A DNA stretch of 64,000 nt. Source: Streptosporangium lutulentum. Its GTDB lineage: Bacteria; Actinomycetota; Actinomycetes; Streptosporangiales; Streptosporangiaceae. Each line of letters starts with the position of its first letter. Positions within the stretch are counted from its first letter, which is position 1. The stretch spans positions 3,038,001 through 3,102,000 of the forward strand of contig NZ_JAUSQU010000001.1 in assembly GCF_030811455.1 (NCBI RefSeq), given 5' to 3'. Below, one piece after another: positions 35,008 through 44,326 of this stretch. The notes under the pieces were generated by a model that was not told where the DNA came from, did not search any database, and saw only the letters and a list, made by a program, of their open reading frames with translations. Both the position numbers and the translations under genes were made by a program.

Positions 35008-35911
35008 GTGCGTGCCATACAGATCGATCGCTTCGGCACACCCGACGTTCTCAGTCTCGTCGAGGCTTCCCAGCCTGAACCAGGTCCTGAGGAGGTGGTG
35101 ATCCGGACAGTCGCGACCAGCATCAATCCGGTCGACGACAAGACGCGGGAGGGCGCCATCGGCGAGGGAACACCCCCGCTGCCGATGACGCTCGGATGGG
35201 ACCTGGCCGGCATCGTGGTCGACGGCGGCAGCAGCGATCTGCGCCGGGGAACGCGTCATCGCGATGTCGCACCAGCTCAGCTCCGGCCGGGGAACCTGGG
35301 CCGACCTGGTCGCGCTTCCGGCGCAGGCGGTAGCCGCCGCGCCGGAGGCGGTCAGCCTGGTCGAGGCAGCCACCCTGCCGCTTCCCGGGCTGACGGCCTT
35401 GCAGACACTGGACTGGCTTGCGGTGTCTGCTGGAGAGCGGCTGCTGGTCGCCGGTGCCGCAGGTGCAGTTGGAGGGCTGGCACTGCAGATCGCTCGCGCA
35501 CGCGGCGTCGAAGTCGACGCTCTGGTCTCCAGGGACGCGCAGGTCGCGTTCGCCCATGGCCACGGCGCGGGCCTCGTCACCACCGACAGTCGCGATCTTC
35601 AAGAGCGCAGCTATGACGCGGTCTTCGACACCTTCGGGGCTTTTGTGAACGAGGCCGTGGCTGACGGCGGCCGATATGCGTCGATCGCCACCCAAGCCGG
35701 GCCGGTCCCCGACCTGTCCGCACGCGGTGTCCGTACCACCGTCAACCAAGTGCAGGAGGATGGCGCGGGACTGAACGAGCTCGCCAAGCTCGTCGACCGC
35801 GGCTCTTTGCATCTGCGTGTGCACTCCACCTTCGGCCTGCACGAGATTCAAGCCGCACACGAACGCTTCCTCCAAGGCAGCCTGGCAGGAAAGATCACCG
35901 TGACCTTCTGA
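35008..35911 (+). pseudogene. MDR-type NADP-dependent oxidoreductase with a frameshift
   Basis: A zinc-independent alcohol dehydrogenase/quinone oxidoreductase of about 300 residues. The first part, from GTG 35008, reads VRAIQIDRFGTPDVLSLVEA, SINPVDDKTREG and LGWDLAGIVVDGG. At about 35240 the frame is lost by one base (GATCTGCGCCGGGG). The second part, in the next frame, reads AGERVIAMSHQ, RGTWADLVALPA, LPGLTALQTLD and the nucleotide-binding VAGAAGAVGGLALQIARARG, ending HERFLQGSLAGKITVTF. A strong terminator follows. Neither half is likely to be active alone. Confidence 0.85.
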
Positions 35912-35916
35912 GACTT

Positions 35917-35952
35917 CTGATCCTCCGGCGTACCCCCTAGCCGGAGGATCAG
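35917..35952 (+). terminator. Hairpin terminator after the oxidoreductase
   Basis: A perfect 13-bp stem, CTGATCCTCCGGC with GCCGGAGGATCAG, and a 10-base loop, lying five bases after the stop codon. No T run follows. Confidence 0.85.
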
Positions 35953-36041
35953 GGCAAGGTACTCACCCCGGACGACTCACCCGCGGGAGCCTTTCGGGGT
36001 GATGCCGGGTGAGGTGAGCGGCTGGTCGGAAGGGGCCTAGA

Positions 36042-36851
36042 TCAGTCGTCGGCCGGCCCGGCCAGGAGTGTGTCGGTCGCGGCGAGGTCGGCCGGCAGGA
36101 CGCTCACGGCGCGGTGCCGCAGCAGCCAGAACGCGTCCAGGTCGTCCTGGAACACACCCGGCTTGAGGTAGTGCTGCCGCACCCCGTACAGGCTTTTCAG
36201 CAGTTGCAACAGGGCGACCCGCCCACAGGTGCGCACATCAGCGGCCGCCACGGCGGGGTGCTCTTGCCGGTAGGCGCCGATCAGGGTGGCGGCGGCACCG
36301 AGCCAGTCCGCATCGCCGGTCACGCTGTTGGGGTAGAACGCCATCCGGCCCAGGTCGTAGGCGAGGAGGAACGGGTCCGGGGGCCGGAAGTCCAGCACCG
36401 CCGACAGGCGCTCGCCGACGAACAGCAGGTTCACCGGCGAGTAGTCGCCGTGCACGACCTGGACGGTCAGGTCCGCAGGCAGGCCGGCGACCAGCTCGGG
36501 GACGTGGACGAGCTGGTCGCGGCGCTCCAGCAGGGTGCGCTGCGCCTCGACGTCGAATGCATCGCCGTCGCCGGCGTCGATCCGCCCGGCGATGGTCTCC
36601 AGGAGCTGGTCGATCGTCGCGGTGATGTCGTCGACGTCGATGTCGCGCCACCGCTGCCCCGCCGGCCCTTCAGCCGGGGCGCTGCCCGGCAGGCCGGCGA
36701 ACAGGGCGTGGATGCGGCCCAGTGCGGTACCGGCTGCGGCCAGCTGCGGCGGCGACAGCAGGGTGGAGACGTGGCCGGGCATCCACTCCCACACCGACAC
36801 CGCCGGTGGGGTGCTGTCGTCGATCACCTTTCCTTCCTGGTTGGGGAGCAC
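36042..36851 (-). pseudogene. APH-family phosphotransferase lacking its N-lobe
   Basis: The frame keeps the catalytic C-lobe of an aminoglycoside-phosphotransferase-like kinase: VHGDYSPVNLLF (His-x-Asp-x-x-x-x-Asn), VLDFRPPDPFLLAYDLGRM (metal-binding Asp), and a hinge region starting PPAVSVWEWMPGHVS. Family members have about 80-100 more N-terminal residues with the ATP-binding sheet and Lys; these are absent. Upstream, the frame stays open for about 20 codons (TDAGIPGPRVLPNQEGKV) but offers no start. The nominal GTG at 36851 gives 269 residues. Probably an inactive 5'-deleted gene. Confidence 0.7.
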
Positions 36852-37124
36852 TCGCGGCCCGGGGATGCCCGCGTCCGTCGCTCGGGTCGACAGCGCGATG
36901 GCTGCGCTCTGACCTGTGCACTGACACCTCGTGGCAAATCGCCACTGACAGTTTCGTGGCAGTTCTCAGTCGATCGCGATGACACGCCCGGCGGCCCTGT
37001 GGCCGCCGGGCGTGCACAGGTGGTCAGGCCGCCTGGTGGACGGCATCGATGACACGGTCTTGCCGCTCGGTGCTGAGCGTGGTCGAACAAGGCAGGCGCA
37101 AGGCCGTGCGCCCGAGCCGCTCGG

Positions 37125-37829
37125 CTATCGGGATGCGAGAGCCGGGTACAGGGCGGTGACGGGCTGGGAGAGTGCGGCATGCACGCCCTTGGTCGTCTCG
37201 TCGACGAGGACCTCGTTCTCGCCCGCCTCCAGCGCGTCGAACACCGACGCGACGACGTCGGACGGCTGGTGCATGCCGGCCGTGTCGTTGCCCGCTTGCA
37301 TTGGCGTGTCGGTCGGGCCGAAGTAGGCGCCGAGCACTTGTACCCCGTCCGGGGCGAATTCGAGCCGCAGGGCGTTGGTCGCCATCCACAGGCCGGCCTT
37401 GGAGACGCTGTGGGCCTTGCCGACGGCGAACCAGCTGAGGACGGAACCCACGTTGACGAGCGCACCCTTGGCCGATCGCAGGGCAGGGGCGAGGGCGCGG
37501 GTGAGGCGGATCGGTCCGATCAGGTTCGTCTCGATGGTCGCGGTGATGTCGTCGAACGGGGCGCTCAGCAGGTCGCCTCGGGGGAAGACGGCTGCGTTGT
37601 TCACCAAGATGGTGGTGTCGCCGGCCTCGCCCGCGGCCCGCTCGATCGAGGCGGGGTCGGTCAGGTCCAGTTGCAGCGGCACGACGCGCTCGTCGTGCCA
37701 TTCCTTGGGGTTGCGTGCGGCGGCGTAGACGCGACCGGCGCCTCGCTTCAGGGCGGCCTCGACCAGTGCGCCGCCGATTCCGCCGTTGGCGCCGGTGATG
37801 AGGACGGTCGCGTTGTTGAGCGATGTCAT
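37125..37829 (-). CDS. Short-chain dehydrogenase/reductase with His in place of the catalytic Tyr
   Basis: 234-residue classical SDR. The cofactor motif TGANGGIG is at residues 12-19, NNAA at 77-80, and the active-site Ser129 lies in NVGSVLSW. The Tyr-x-x-x-Lys motif reads H140-S-V-S-K144; the codon is CAC, one transition from TAC. Lys144 and the flanking residues are conserved, so this is a point change rather than a misalignment. NADP preference is suggested by AAARNPKEW. Without the Tyr the enzyme should be impaired. The start ATG 37829 follows AAGAGGAACAAGAAG. Confidence 0.85.
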   Translation of the reverse strand: MTSLNNATVLITGANGGIGGALVEAALKRGAGRVYAAARNPKEWHDERVVPLQLDLTDPASIERAAGEAGDTTILVNNAAVFPRGDLLSAPFDDITATIETNLIGPIRLTRALAPALRSAKGALVNVGSVLSWFAVGKAHSVSKAGLWMATNALRLEFAPDGVQVLGAYFGPTDTPMQAGNDTAGMHQPSDVVASVFDALEAGENEVLVDETTKGVHAALSQPVTALYPALASR

Positions 37830-37859
37830 CTTCTTGTTCCTCTTTCTTTCAGAATGGAT

Positions 37860-38180
37860 CTGTTAGGACGAGTCGGCGTGGATTCCACGACGGCTCGTGT
37901 GCACCATCACGCCGCCGGAACGGCACTCGATCCGCAGCTGATACAGGAGCTGGAAAAGGCCGCCGCGGTGGAAAAGAGGCTCCGCGAAAGGGGCAAAAAT
38001 CTCAGACGAGGAAGCCTCGCGAGGGCGATGCCGAGACCACAGCCCGCCGCCGACTACGGCGACGGCACCGCGCCCGGCTGACGGCGCCCGAACTGGGCCG
38101 CTCACGGGGCGGGCTGACCAGCAAGGTCCACGCTTCGCTCGGCCGTACTTCCTGGAGGCCGGGCTTCCCCGGCGCCGGGC
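37860..38180 (+). pseudogene. IS5-family transposase remnant
   Basis: GVDSTTARVHHHAAGTALDP followed by QELEKAAAVEKRLRERGKN is the region around the first catalytic Asp of IS5/IS427-type transposases. A second segment in another frame (APELGRSRGGLTSKVHA, near 38087-38140) is the next conserved block. The linker is frame-shifted and shortened, and neither the N- nor the C-terminal regions are present. Confidence 0.7.
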
Positions 38181-38898
38181 CCTGACCAGGTTCCCGGATG
38201 GCCATCCGCGCGCCGTTTGATCGTACGACCGTCAACGGCACCTACGCCGGGCCCTTGACAGGGCACGGATGCCGCCTGCGCTCTGTCACAAAGGAAGCCG
38301 GAGCAGACCGGCGCGCACACAGGACGGCACTTGGGACTTCGGCAAGATGAGCCTGCCCCTCACGCAGCAATGCCCCCGCCAGCATCCTGTGGGCCGTGAT
38401 GGCCACTTCCCGCGCGATCCCCGGCATCTTTTGCATGAGCTTCGACATAAGAACTGAATCGCTGCACAACGGGATCGGAGCGGCTGGGTGCCGCGTTCGG
38501 CCCCCGCGAGCCCTCGGCATCCCCACGCCATCCGCCCGAAGGCCAGGGCGTATGGGTCGCAGCCGGTAAGCGTGCCAGGTGGCGGGGTGCGGCGGGGACG
38601 AGCCGATGGCCGGCACAGGCGGTGACGGGCCTTCAGCGGGAGGGCCGCCGAGAGGCGGCGGCAGGGCGGCGGCAGGGCGGCGGCAGGGCGGCGGCAGGGC
38701 GGCGGCGTGTGGCCGAGTCGGTGCGAGCATGAGCGGATTCACCATGCGGCTCGCCGGGAGGGGCGGCGACCAGGGGTTATGGGGCGGGGGGTGCGGACGT
38801 GGGGGATGCGGAGAACTTCGATTTTGGGGCCACCGTAACAGCCGTATCCACCTTTGGCCAGATATGAGCAGAAGTTCTGACTCTTCCAGCGATACTTC
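38181..38898. other. GC-rich non-coding region with an 11-bp tandem repeat
   Basis: No supported gene; long frames on both strands here are compositional. At 38657-38704 the 11-base unit AGGGCGGCGGC is repeated four to five times in tandem. The final part leads into the promoter of the laccase gene. Confidence 0.5.
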
Positions 38899-38920
38899 TT
38901 GACATTTCGCCGAAAATGTC
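38899..38920 (+). promoter_or_regulatory. Candidate promoter/operator of the laccase cluster
   Basis: A consensus -35 box TTGACA (38899-38904) overlaps the palindrome GACATTTCGCCGAAAATGTC (38901-38920), whose arms GACATTT/AAATGTC are perfect. A repressor bound here would block RNA polymerase. The laccase start codon is 150 bases downstream, leaving room for a leader. Confidence 0.55.
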
Positions 38921-39069
38921 GCGTACTTCGATCGGATGTTGATCTCACCACCCCCTACGACACCACCGATCACGACGCGACCGGTCCAGGCCTAGACCCA
39001 CGTCGCGCGAAAGCAGTGTCCCGAGCACCCGCAAGTCACCCTCACGTAAGCGTCACCGATTGGGGAACC

Positions 39070-40068
39070 ATGACCGAGGTAGGCAGAGGCATGGCGAAAA
39101 GCCTGCTCTCCCGGCGTGCCTTCACCACGTCCGCGGCGGCTGCCGCGTTGGCACCATTGGTCACAGCGAGTCAGACCGCGGCGTCGGCCCAGGCCGGTAC
39201 GGCCGGCACGACCATGGGCGCGGTCCGCCGCATTATCCTGTACGCCGAGCGACTGGAGGACGGCCGGCTGGGCTACGGCCTGGAGCCCGGCAAGGCCACG
39301 ATTCCCGGGCCGCTCATCGAGATGGTCGAGGGCGACACGCTTGAGATCGAGATGGTCAACAACCTGGACGTGACGGCGAGCCTGCACGTCCACGGGGTGG
39401 ACTACGACGTGGCCAGCGACGGTACGAGACTGAACGACAGCGTGGTCGAGCCCGGCGGCCGGCGCACCTACATCTGGCGCACCCACGCGCAGGGCAGGCG
39501 CGGGGGCGGCGCCGGCATCGAGCCCGGCAGCGCGGGCTACTGGCACTACCACGACCACGTGGTGGGGACCGATCACGGCACGGGCGGCATCCGGCAGGGG
39601 CTGTACGGCCCGCTGGTGGTCCGGCGGAAGAAGGACGTCAGGCCGGACAAGACGTTCACCGTCGTCTTCAACGACATGATGATCAACAATCACCCCGCGC
39701 ACCACGCGCCGGAGTTCGTCGCCAAGGTCGGCGAGCGGGTGGAGTGGATCGTGATCACCCATGGCGAGCTCTACCACACGTTCCACATCCACGGGCACCG
39801 CTGGGCCGACAACCGCACCGGCATGCTGGAGAGCCTCGAGGACCCGAGCCGGATCATCGACACCAAGATCACCGGACCCGCCGAGTCGTTCGGCTTCCAG
39901 CTGATCGCGGGCGAGCGTGTCGGCCCGGGGGCGTGGATGTACCACTGCCACGTCCAGAGCCACTCCGACATGGGGATGGCCGGCATCTTCACGGTGACGG
40001 ACGCGGACGGGAACGTGCCGGGTCAACCGGGCGGCGGTCACTCGGGCGGTGACCACGCGGGCCACTGA
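39070..40068 (+). CDS. Small laccase (two-domain multicopper oxidase), Tat-exported
   Basis: 332 residues. The N-terminus carries a Tat-type signal ([20 protein letters not shown]). The copper ligands of the small-laccase type are all visible: H106-V-H108, H159-Y-H161-D-H163, H236-T-F-H239-I-H241-G-H243 and H292-C293-H294 with H298 and axial M303. Two cupredoxin domains and this spacing define the trimeric actinomycete SLAC enzymes, which oxidise phenols using oxygen. The C-terminus is Gly/His-rich ([12 protein letters not shown]). ATG 39070 is chosen; ATG 39091 would also keep the signal. It is first in a three-gene co-directional cluster. Confidence 0.92.
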   Translation: MTEVGRGMAKSLLSRRAFTTSAAAAALAPLVTASQTAASAQAGTAGTTMGAVRRIILYAERLEDGRLGYGLEPGKATIPGPLIEMVEGDTLEIEMVNNLDVTASLHVHGVDYDVASDGTRLNDSVVEPGGRRTYIWRTHAQGRRGGGAGIEPGSAGYWHYHDHVVGTDHGTGGIRQGLYGPLVVRRKKDVRPDKTFTVVFNDMMINNHPAHHAPEFVAKVGERVEWIVITHGELYHTFHIHGHRWADNRTGMLESLEDPSRIIDTKITGPAESFGFQLIAGERVGPGAWMYHCHVQSHSDMGMAGIFTVTDADGNVPGQPGGGHSGGDHAGH

Positions 40069-40235
40069 CGGCCGCGCACGGTCCGCCCGGCCCCGGGCCG
40101 CCCCCGAGACCGGATCCGGTCGCCCCATGCCGTACGAGCACGGCTCCACACAGACGTCGACACCCCCCCCGGACCGCGGCCGACCCCCGAACTCGTCCGC
40201 AAACGGTCCTGAATCACCCTCGATCCCAAGGAGCA

Positions 40236-43200
40236 ATGATGGGTCGAACAGGCTATTCACCGCCCCGACCACCCGCCTGGCGACGCGTACTGATCACGAT
40301 GTCGAGTGCCGTCCTGGTGCTCGGACTGGCGACCCCGACCGCCGTGCCGGCCCAGGCACAGGCTCGGCTACAGGCACAGGCCCCCGCCCCGGCCGCCAAG
40401 AAGCCCGCCGTCAACGTGCTGGTATTCAGCGGTCAGGCCGCGCAGCAGGACGACCCGGTGCGGGCGGCCGCGACGGCGATCAGGGAACTGAGCAAGAAGA
40501 ACGGGTTCTCCGTCGAGGAGGCCCAGGATCCGGCGTTCTTCACCGCCGACAACCTGGCGCGGTTCCGCGGCGTGGTGTTCCTGTCCGCCAACGGCGTGAG
40601 CCTGGACGAATCGCAGCTCGCCGCCTTCCAGGCGTACATCAGGGGTGGCGGCGGGTTCGTCGGCATCCGCGACGCCGCCCGCGCGCAGGTGGACTCCGCC
40701 TGGTTCACCGAACTGATCGGCACCCGTCCCGTCGGCGCCCTCCCCATCGCGGAGAAGGTGACGGAGACCGCGGCGAGCGCGGAGAACCCGCCGAACGAGA
40801 CCAAGGACAAGGTTTTCGACGGGGACAACGACACCAAGTGGCTGGCCCGGACGCGGACCGGGTGGGTGCAGGGCAAGCTGGAGAAGCCCGTCGCGGTGGC
40901 GCACTACGCGCTGACGTCGGCCAACGACTCCGCCGGCCGGGACCCGAAGGACTGGACCCTCCAGGGCTCGCAGAACGGGACGACCTGGACGGATCTCGAC
41001 AAGCGCAGCGGGGAGACCTTCCCCCAGCGGGCTCAGAGCAAGGAGTACAAGTTCGAGAACACCACGGCGTACCAGTACTACCGGCTCAACGTCACCGCGA
41101 ACAGCGGTGAGCCCCTGACCCAGCTCGCCGAGCTGCGGCTGTTCGGGCCCGACTCCGCGCCTCCCCCCGAGGCGAAGGAGCAGAAGGCCGTCGTGGACAT
41201 CCTCGACCGCCGGCATCCGGCGAACGAGGGACTTCCGCTCACCCTGTCGCGGACCGACAAATGGCTGAGCTGGAACCCCAATCCGGTGGGCAAGGTCCAC
41301 ACGATCGCGCAGGTCGAGGAGTGGACCTACAACCCGAGCATGAACGGCAACGGCCCGTTCCATCCGGTCTCCTGGTGCCGTGACTACGACGGCGGCCGGT
41401 CCTTCTACACCGGCATGGGCGGCACCGCGGCGAGCTACACCGGCGACAAGCAGTTCCGCACGCACCTCGCCGGCGCCATCCGGTGGGCGACCGGCATCGT
41501 CCGGGGCGACTGCCAGGCGACCATCGCGGCCAACTACACCACGGAACGGCTGACCGCGCCGAACACGCAGGGCCAGCTCGACCAGATCGGCGAGCCGCAC
41601 GGCCTGACCATCGCGCCGAACGGCAAGGTGTTCTACATCGGCAAGGCGGCATGCGCCACCGGCCCGATCGCCAACTGGAACGACCCGAAGGTGGGCCTCG
41701 GCTGCGGCACCATCCACCAGTGGGACCCGAGGACCAAGCAGGTCAAGCTGCTGACCACGCTGCCCGTCATGGGCAACCGCGGCAGCGGCGACGAGCTGGT
41801 CAAGAACGAGGAGGGCCTGGTCGGCATCACCCTCGACCCGGACTTCGCGGAGAACGGCTGGATCTACGCGTACTGGATGCCGCACGCGTCGATCGACCGG
41901 GACAGGCGCATCGGCAAGCGGACGGTCTCCCGGTTCGACTACGACTCGCGGACCCAGACGATCGACCAGAGCAGCCGCAAGGACCTCCTGCAGTGGGACA
42001 CCCAGATCCACAGCTGCTGCCATGCGGGCGGAGGCATGACCTTCGACGAGGACGGCAACCTCTACATCGGCACCGGTGACAGCAACTCCTCCGGTGGATC
42101 CGGCGGTTACTCCGGGAACAACTGGACCCAGGACTACAAGGGCACCTCGTTCCAGGACGCCCGCCGTACCTCCGGCAACACCAACGACCTCAACGGCAAG
42201 ATCCTCCGCATCCACCCGGAGCCCGACGGCACCTACACGATCCCCGAGGGCAACCTGTTCACCGGCGAGGAAGAGGGCGGCGGCAAGACCCGCGCGGAGA
42301 TCTGGGTGATGGGCGTCCGCAACATCGCGCGGCTGGAGTGGGACAAGAAGAACGACTGGATCACGGCCGGCTGGGTCGGCCCGGACGCCGGCGGCCCGAG
42401 CGAGACGTGGGGACCGGCGAAGTACGAGACCGTGACGGTTCTCACCTCCGCAGGCAACCAGGGCTGGCCGTACTGCATGGGCAACAAGCAGCCCTACCGC
42501 GACCGCAGCAACAGCAACGCCACCCAGCCCGCCGAGTGGTACGACTGCGACAACCTGAAGAACACCTCGCCGCGCAACACCGGCCTCGTCGACATCCCGC
42601 CGGCCCGCGACAACATGATCTGGTACTCGCCGCAGGGCGGTGGCCCGGTCTACCCGGAGCGGCAGGACGGCAGCGGTCTCCCGACCTACAAGCAGGGCGA
42701 GGAGACCTTCACCATGCCCTACCTCAAGGGCGGAGGCCAGGCGGTCATGTCGGGCCCGACCTACCACCGCTCCCAGACCGACACCGGCAGCGGGGTCGCG
42801 TGGCCGGAGTACTGGGACGGCAAGTGGTTCATCGGTGACCAGTCCAACGGCAACAACCGCGTCGCCGTGACCGTGAACCCGGAGACCGCCCGGGACGCGG
42901 GCCGGCCGGCGTTCGCCGAGGACCTGCGGAACATCATCCCGGGCGGCGGCGGCGCCAACCAGCTCCAGTCGTGGATGGACGCGAAGTTCGGTCCCGACGG
43001 CGCGCTCTACATGCTCGACTACGCCGGCGGCTTCTTCAGCCTGCACGCGAACCAGAAGCTGGTCCGCGTCACCTACAAGGGCGGCCCGGCGACGCCGAAC
43101 CCGGACGCCGCCGTGGCGCGTCCCGCCCGGCAGAACGCCGAGCCCAGGACGATGACGTTCTCCAGCGCCAAGGCCGGCGGCGTGGCGTGGGAGTGGGACT

Positions 43201-44243
43201 TCGGCGACGGCAGCGCGCCGTCGAAGGAGGCCGACCCGACGCACACCTACGCCGGCTTCGGCACCTACGAGGCGACGCTGAAGGTCACCTACGCCGACGG
43301 CGAGCAGGCCACCGGGAAGATCGCTGTCACGGTCGGCTGCGCCGCGCCCGACGCCCGGCCGACGGTGCAGCTGCTCGACGCCTTCACCGGCGTGCGCAAC
43401 AAGGCGGCCGGCGGCGGCTGCACGATCAACGACCTGATCGACGACGAGCGCGACTGGAAGAACCGCAACCAGTTCGTCCAGCACCTCGACACCGTCGTGA
43501 AGCAGCTCCTCAAGGACGGCGTCATCACCGCACAGGAGGCGGAGGCGCTGCGCACCGCCGGCGCCAAGTCGGAGGTCGGGAAGGTGAGCGGGTACCAGTC
43601 CATTTTCGACGGCACGGCGTCGTCGCTGCTGGGCTGGAGCCAGGCCCCGTCCGGGCGATTCGCCCTCCAGCCGGACGGCACGATCCGCAGCTCCGGCGGT
43701 CTGGGCATGCTGTGGTACTCCGACAAGGCCTACGCGGACTTCTCGGTCCGGATGCAGTTCCGTGACAGCTCGCCCGACCCGCATCGCGCCAACAGCGGCG
43801 TCTTCGTCCGGTTCCCGGACCCGAGGACCCCGCTGGAGCAGCGTCCCGCCGGAAGCTGCGGCACGGTCGGCTCGGCGCGCACGTCACCCGCGTGGGTCGC
43901 GATCTTCTGCGGCCACGAGATCCAGATCTACGACGGCGACACGGGCGAGCCGCAGAAGACGGGCTCCGTCTACAACTTCTCGCCCAACGGCCTGAGCCGG
44001 GCCGGGGTGACCCCCAAGGGCCAGTGGAACGACTACGAGGTCCGGGCGGTCGGCCAGCACTACACGATCATCCGCAACGGCACGGTGATCAGCGAGTTCG
44101 ACAACACGCCGGGCAAGGCGTCGTCCCGCGCCGGTGACCCGCCCACGGACCTGCGCCAGTTCATCAGCGGGTTCCTCGGGCTGCAGAACCACGGCAACAA
44201 CGACGTGATCGACTTCCGCAACATCCGCGTGCGCGAACTCTAG
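40236..44243 (+). CDS. Secreted ThuA / discoidin / PQQ-dehydrogenase-like / PKD / DUF1080 multidomain protein
   Basis: 1335 residues. A signal peptide (ITMSSAVLVLGLATPTAVPA) is followed by the ThuA glutamine-amidotransferase-like fold (NVLVFSGQ, GVVFLSANG), into which an F5/8 type C (discoidin) domain is inserted at about 173-304 (FDGDNDTKWLA, DWTLQGSQNGTTW); ThuA resumes at 316-415 (HPVSWCRDYDGGRSFYTGMG). A GSDH/sorbosone-dehydrogenase-like beta-propeller covers about 442-947 (GEPHGLTIAPNG, EEGLVGITLDPDF, HAGGGMTFDEDGNLYIGTGD). A PKD domain (WEWDFGDGSAPSKEADPTHT) is at 958-1035, a FIMAH-like helical domain at 1040-1118 and a DUF1080 lectin-like domain at 1120-1335. Likely an extracellular sugar-oxidising or sugar-binding enzyme; the cofactor is inferred. 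Confidence 0.88.
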   Translation: MMGRTGYSPPRPPAWRRVLITMSSAVLVLGLATPTAVPAQAQARLQAQAPAPAAKKPAVNVLVFSGQAAQQDDPVRAAATAIRELSKKNGFSVEEAQDPAFFTADNLARFRGVVFLSANGVSLDESQLAAFQAYIRGGGGFVGIRDAARAQVDSAWFTELIGTRPVGALPIAEKVTETAASAENPPNETKDKVFDGDNDTKWLARTRTGWVQGKLEKPVAVAHYALTSANDSAGRDPKDWTLQGSQNGTTWTDLDKRSGETFPQRAQSKEYKFENTTAYQYYRLNVTANSGEPLTQLAELRLFGPDSAPPPEAKEQKAVVDILDRRHPANEGLPLTLSRTDKWLSWNPNPVGKVHTIAQVEEWTYNPSMNGNGPFHPVSWCRDYDGGRSFYTGMGGTAASYTGDKQFRTHLAGAIRWATGIVRGDCQATIAANYTTERLTAPNTQGQLDQIGEPHGLTIAPNGKVFYIGKAACATGPIANWNDPKVGLGCGTIHQWDPRTKQVKLLTTLPVMGNRGSGDELVKNEEGLVGITLDPDFAENGWIYAYWMPHASIDRDRRIGKRTVSRFDYDSRTQTIDQSSRKDLLQWDTQIHSCCHAGGGMTFDEDGNLYIGTGDSNSSGGSGGYSGNNWTQDYKGTSFQDARRTSGNTNDLNGKILRIHPEPDGTYTIPEGNLFTGEEEGGGKTRAEIWVMGVRNIARLEWDKKNDWITAGWVGPDAGGPSETWGPAKYETVTVLTSAGNQGWPYCMGNKQPYRDRSNSNATQPAEWYDCDNLKNTSPRNTGLVDIPPARDNMIWYSPQGGGPVYPERQDGSGLPTYKQGEETFTMPYLKGGGQAVMSGPTYHRSQTDTGSGVAWPEYWDGKWFIGDQSNGNNRVAVTVNPETARDAGRPAFAEDLRNIIPGGGGANQLQSWMDAKFGPDGALYMLDYAGGFFSLHANQKLVRVTYKGGPATPNPDAAVARPARQNAEPRTMTFSSAKAGGVAWEWDFGDGSAPSKEADPTHTYAGFGTYEATLKVTYADGEQATGKIAVTVGCAAPDARPTVQLLDAFTGVRNKAAGGGCTINDLIDDERDWKNRNQFVQHLDTVVKQLLKDGVITAQEAEALRTAGAKSEVGKVSGYQSIFDGTASSLLGWSQAPSGRFALQPDGTIRSSGGLGMLWYSDKAYADFSVRMQFRDSSPDPHRANSGVFVRFPDPRTPLEQRPAGSCGTVGSARTSPAWVAIFCGHEIQIYDGDTGEPQKTGSVYNFSPNGLSRAGVTPKGQWNDYEVRAVGQHYTIIRNGTVISEFDNTPGKASSRAGDPPTDLRQFISGFLGLQNHGNNDVIDFRNIRVREL

Positions 44244-44326
44244 GACGGTACACCGGCCGGGTGCCGGGCCGGGGAGCGTTCCCCGTGCCCGGCACTCCAC
44301 CCCAGCTCGGAAAGGTGCATCGACAC

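Noticed and set aside
40368-43784. 1138-codon open frame antisense to the ThuA multidomain gene
   Set aside because: Arises from GC-rich third positions of the real gene; no domain, no start signal, composition Arg/Val/Gly biased.
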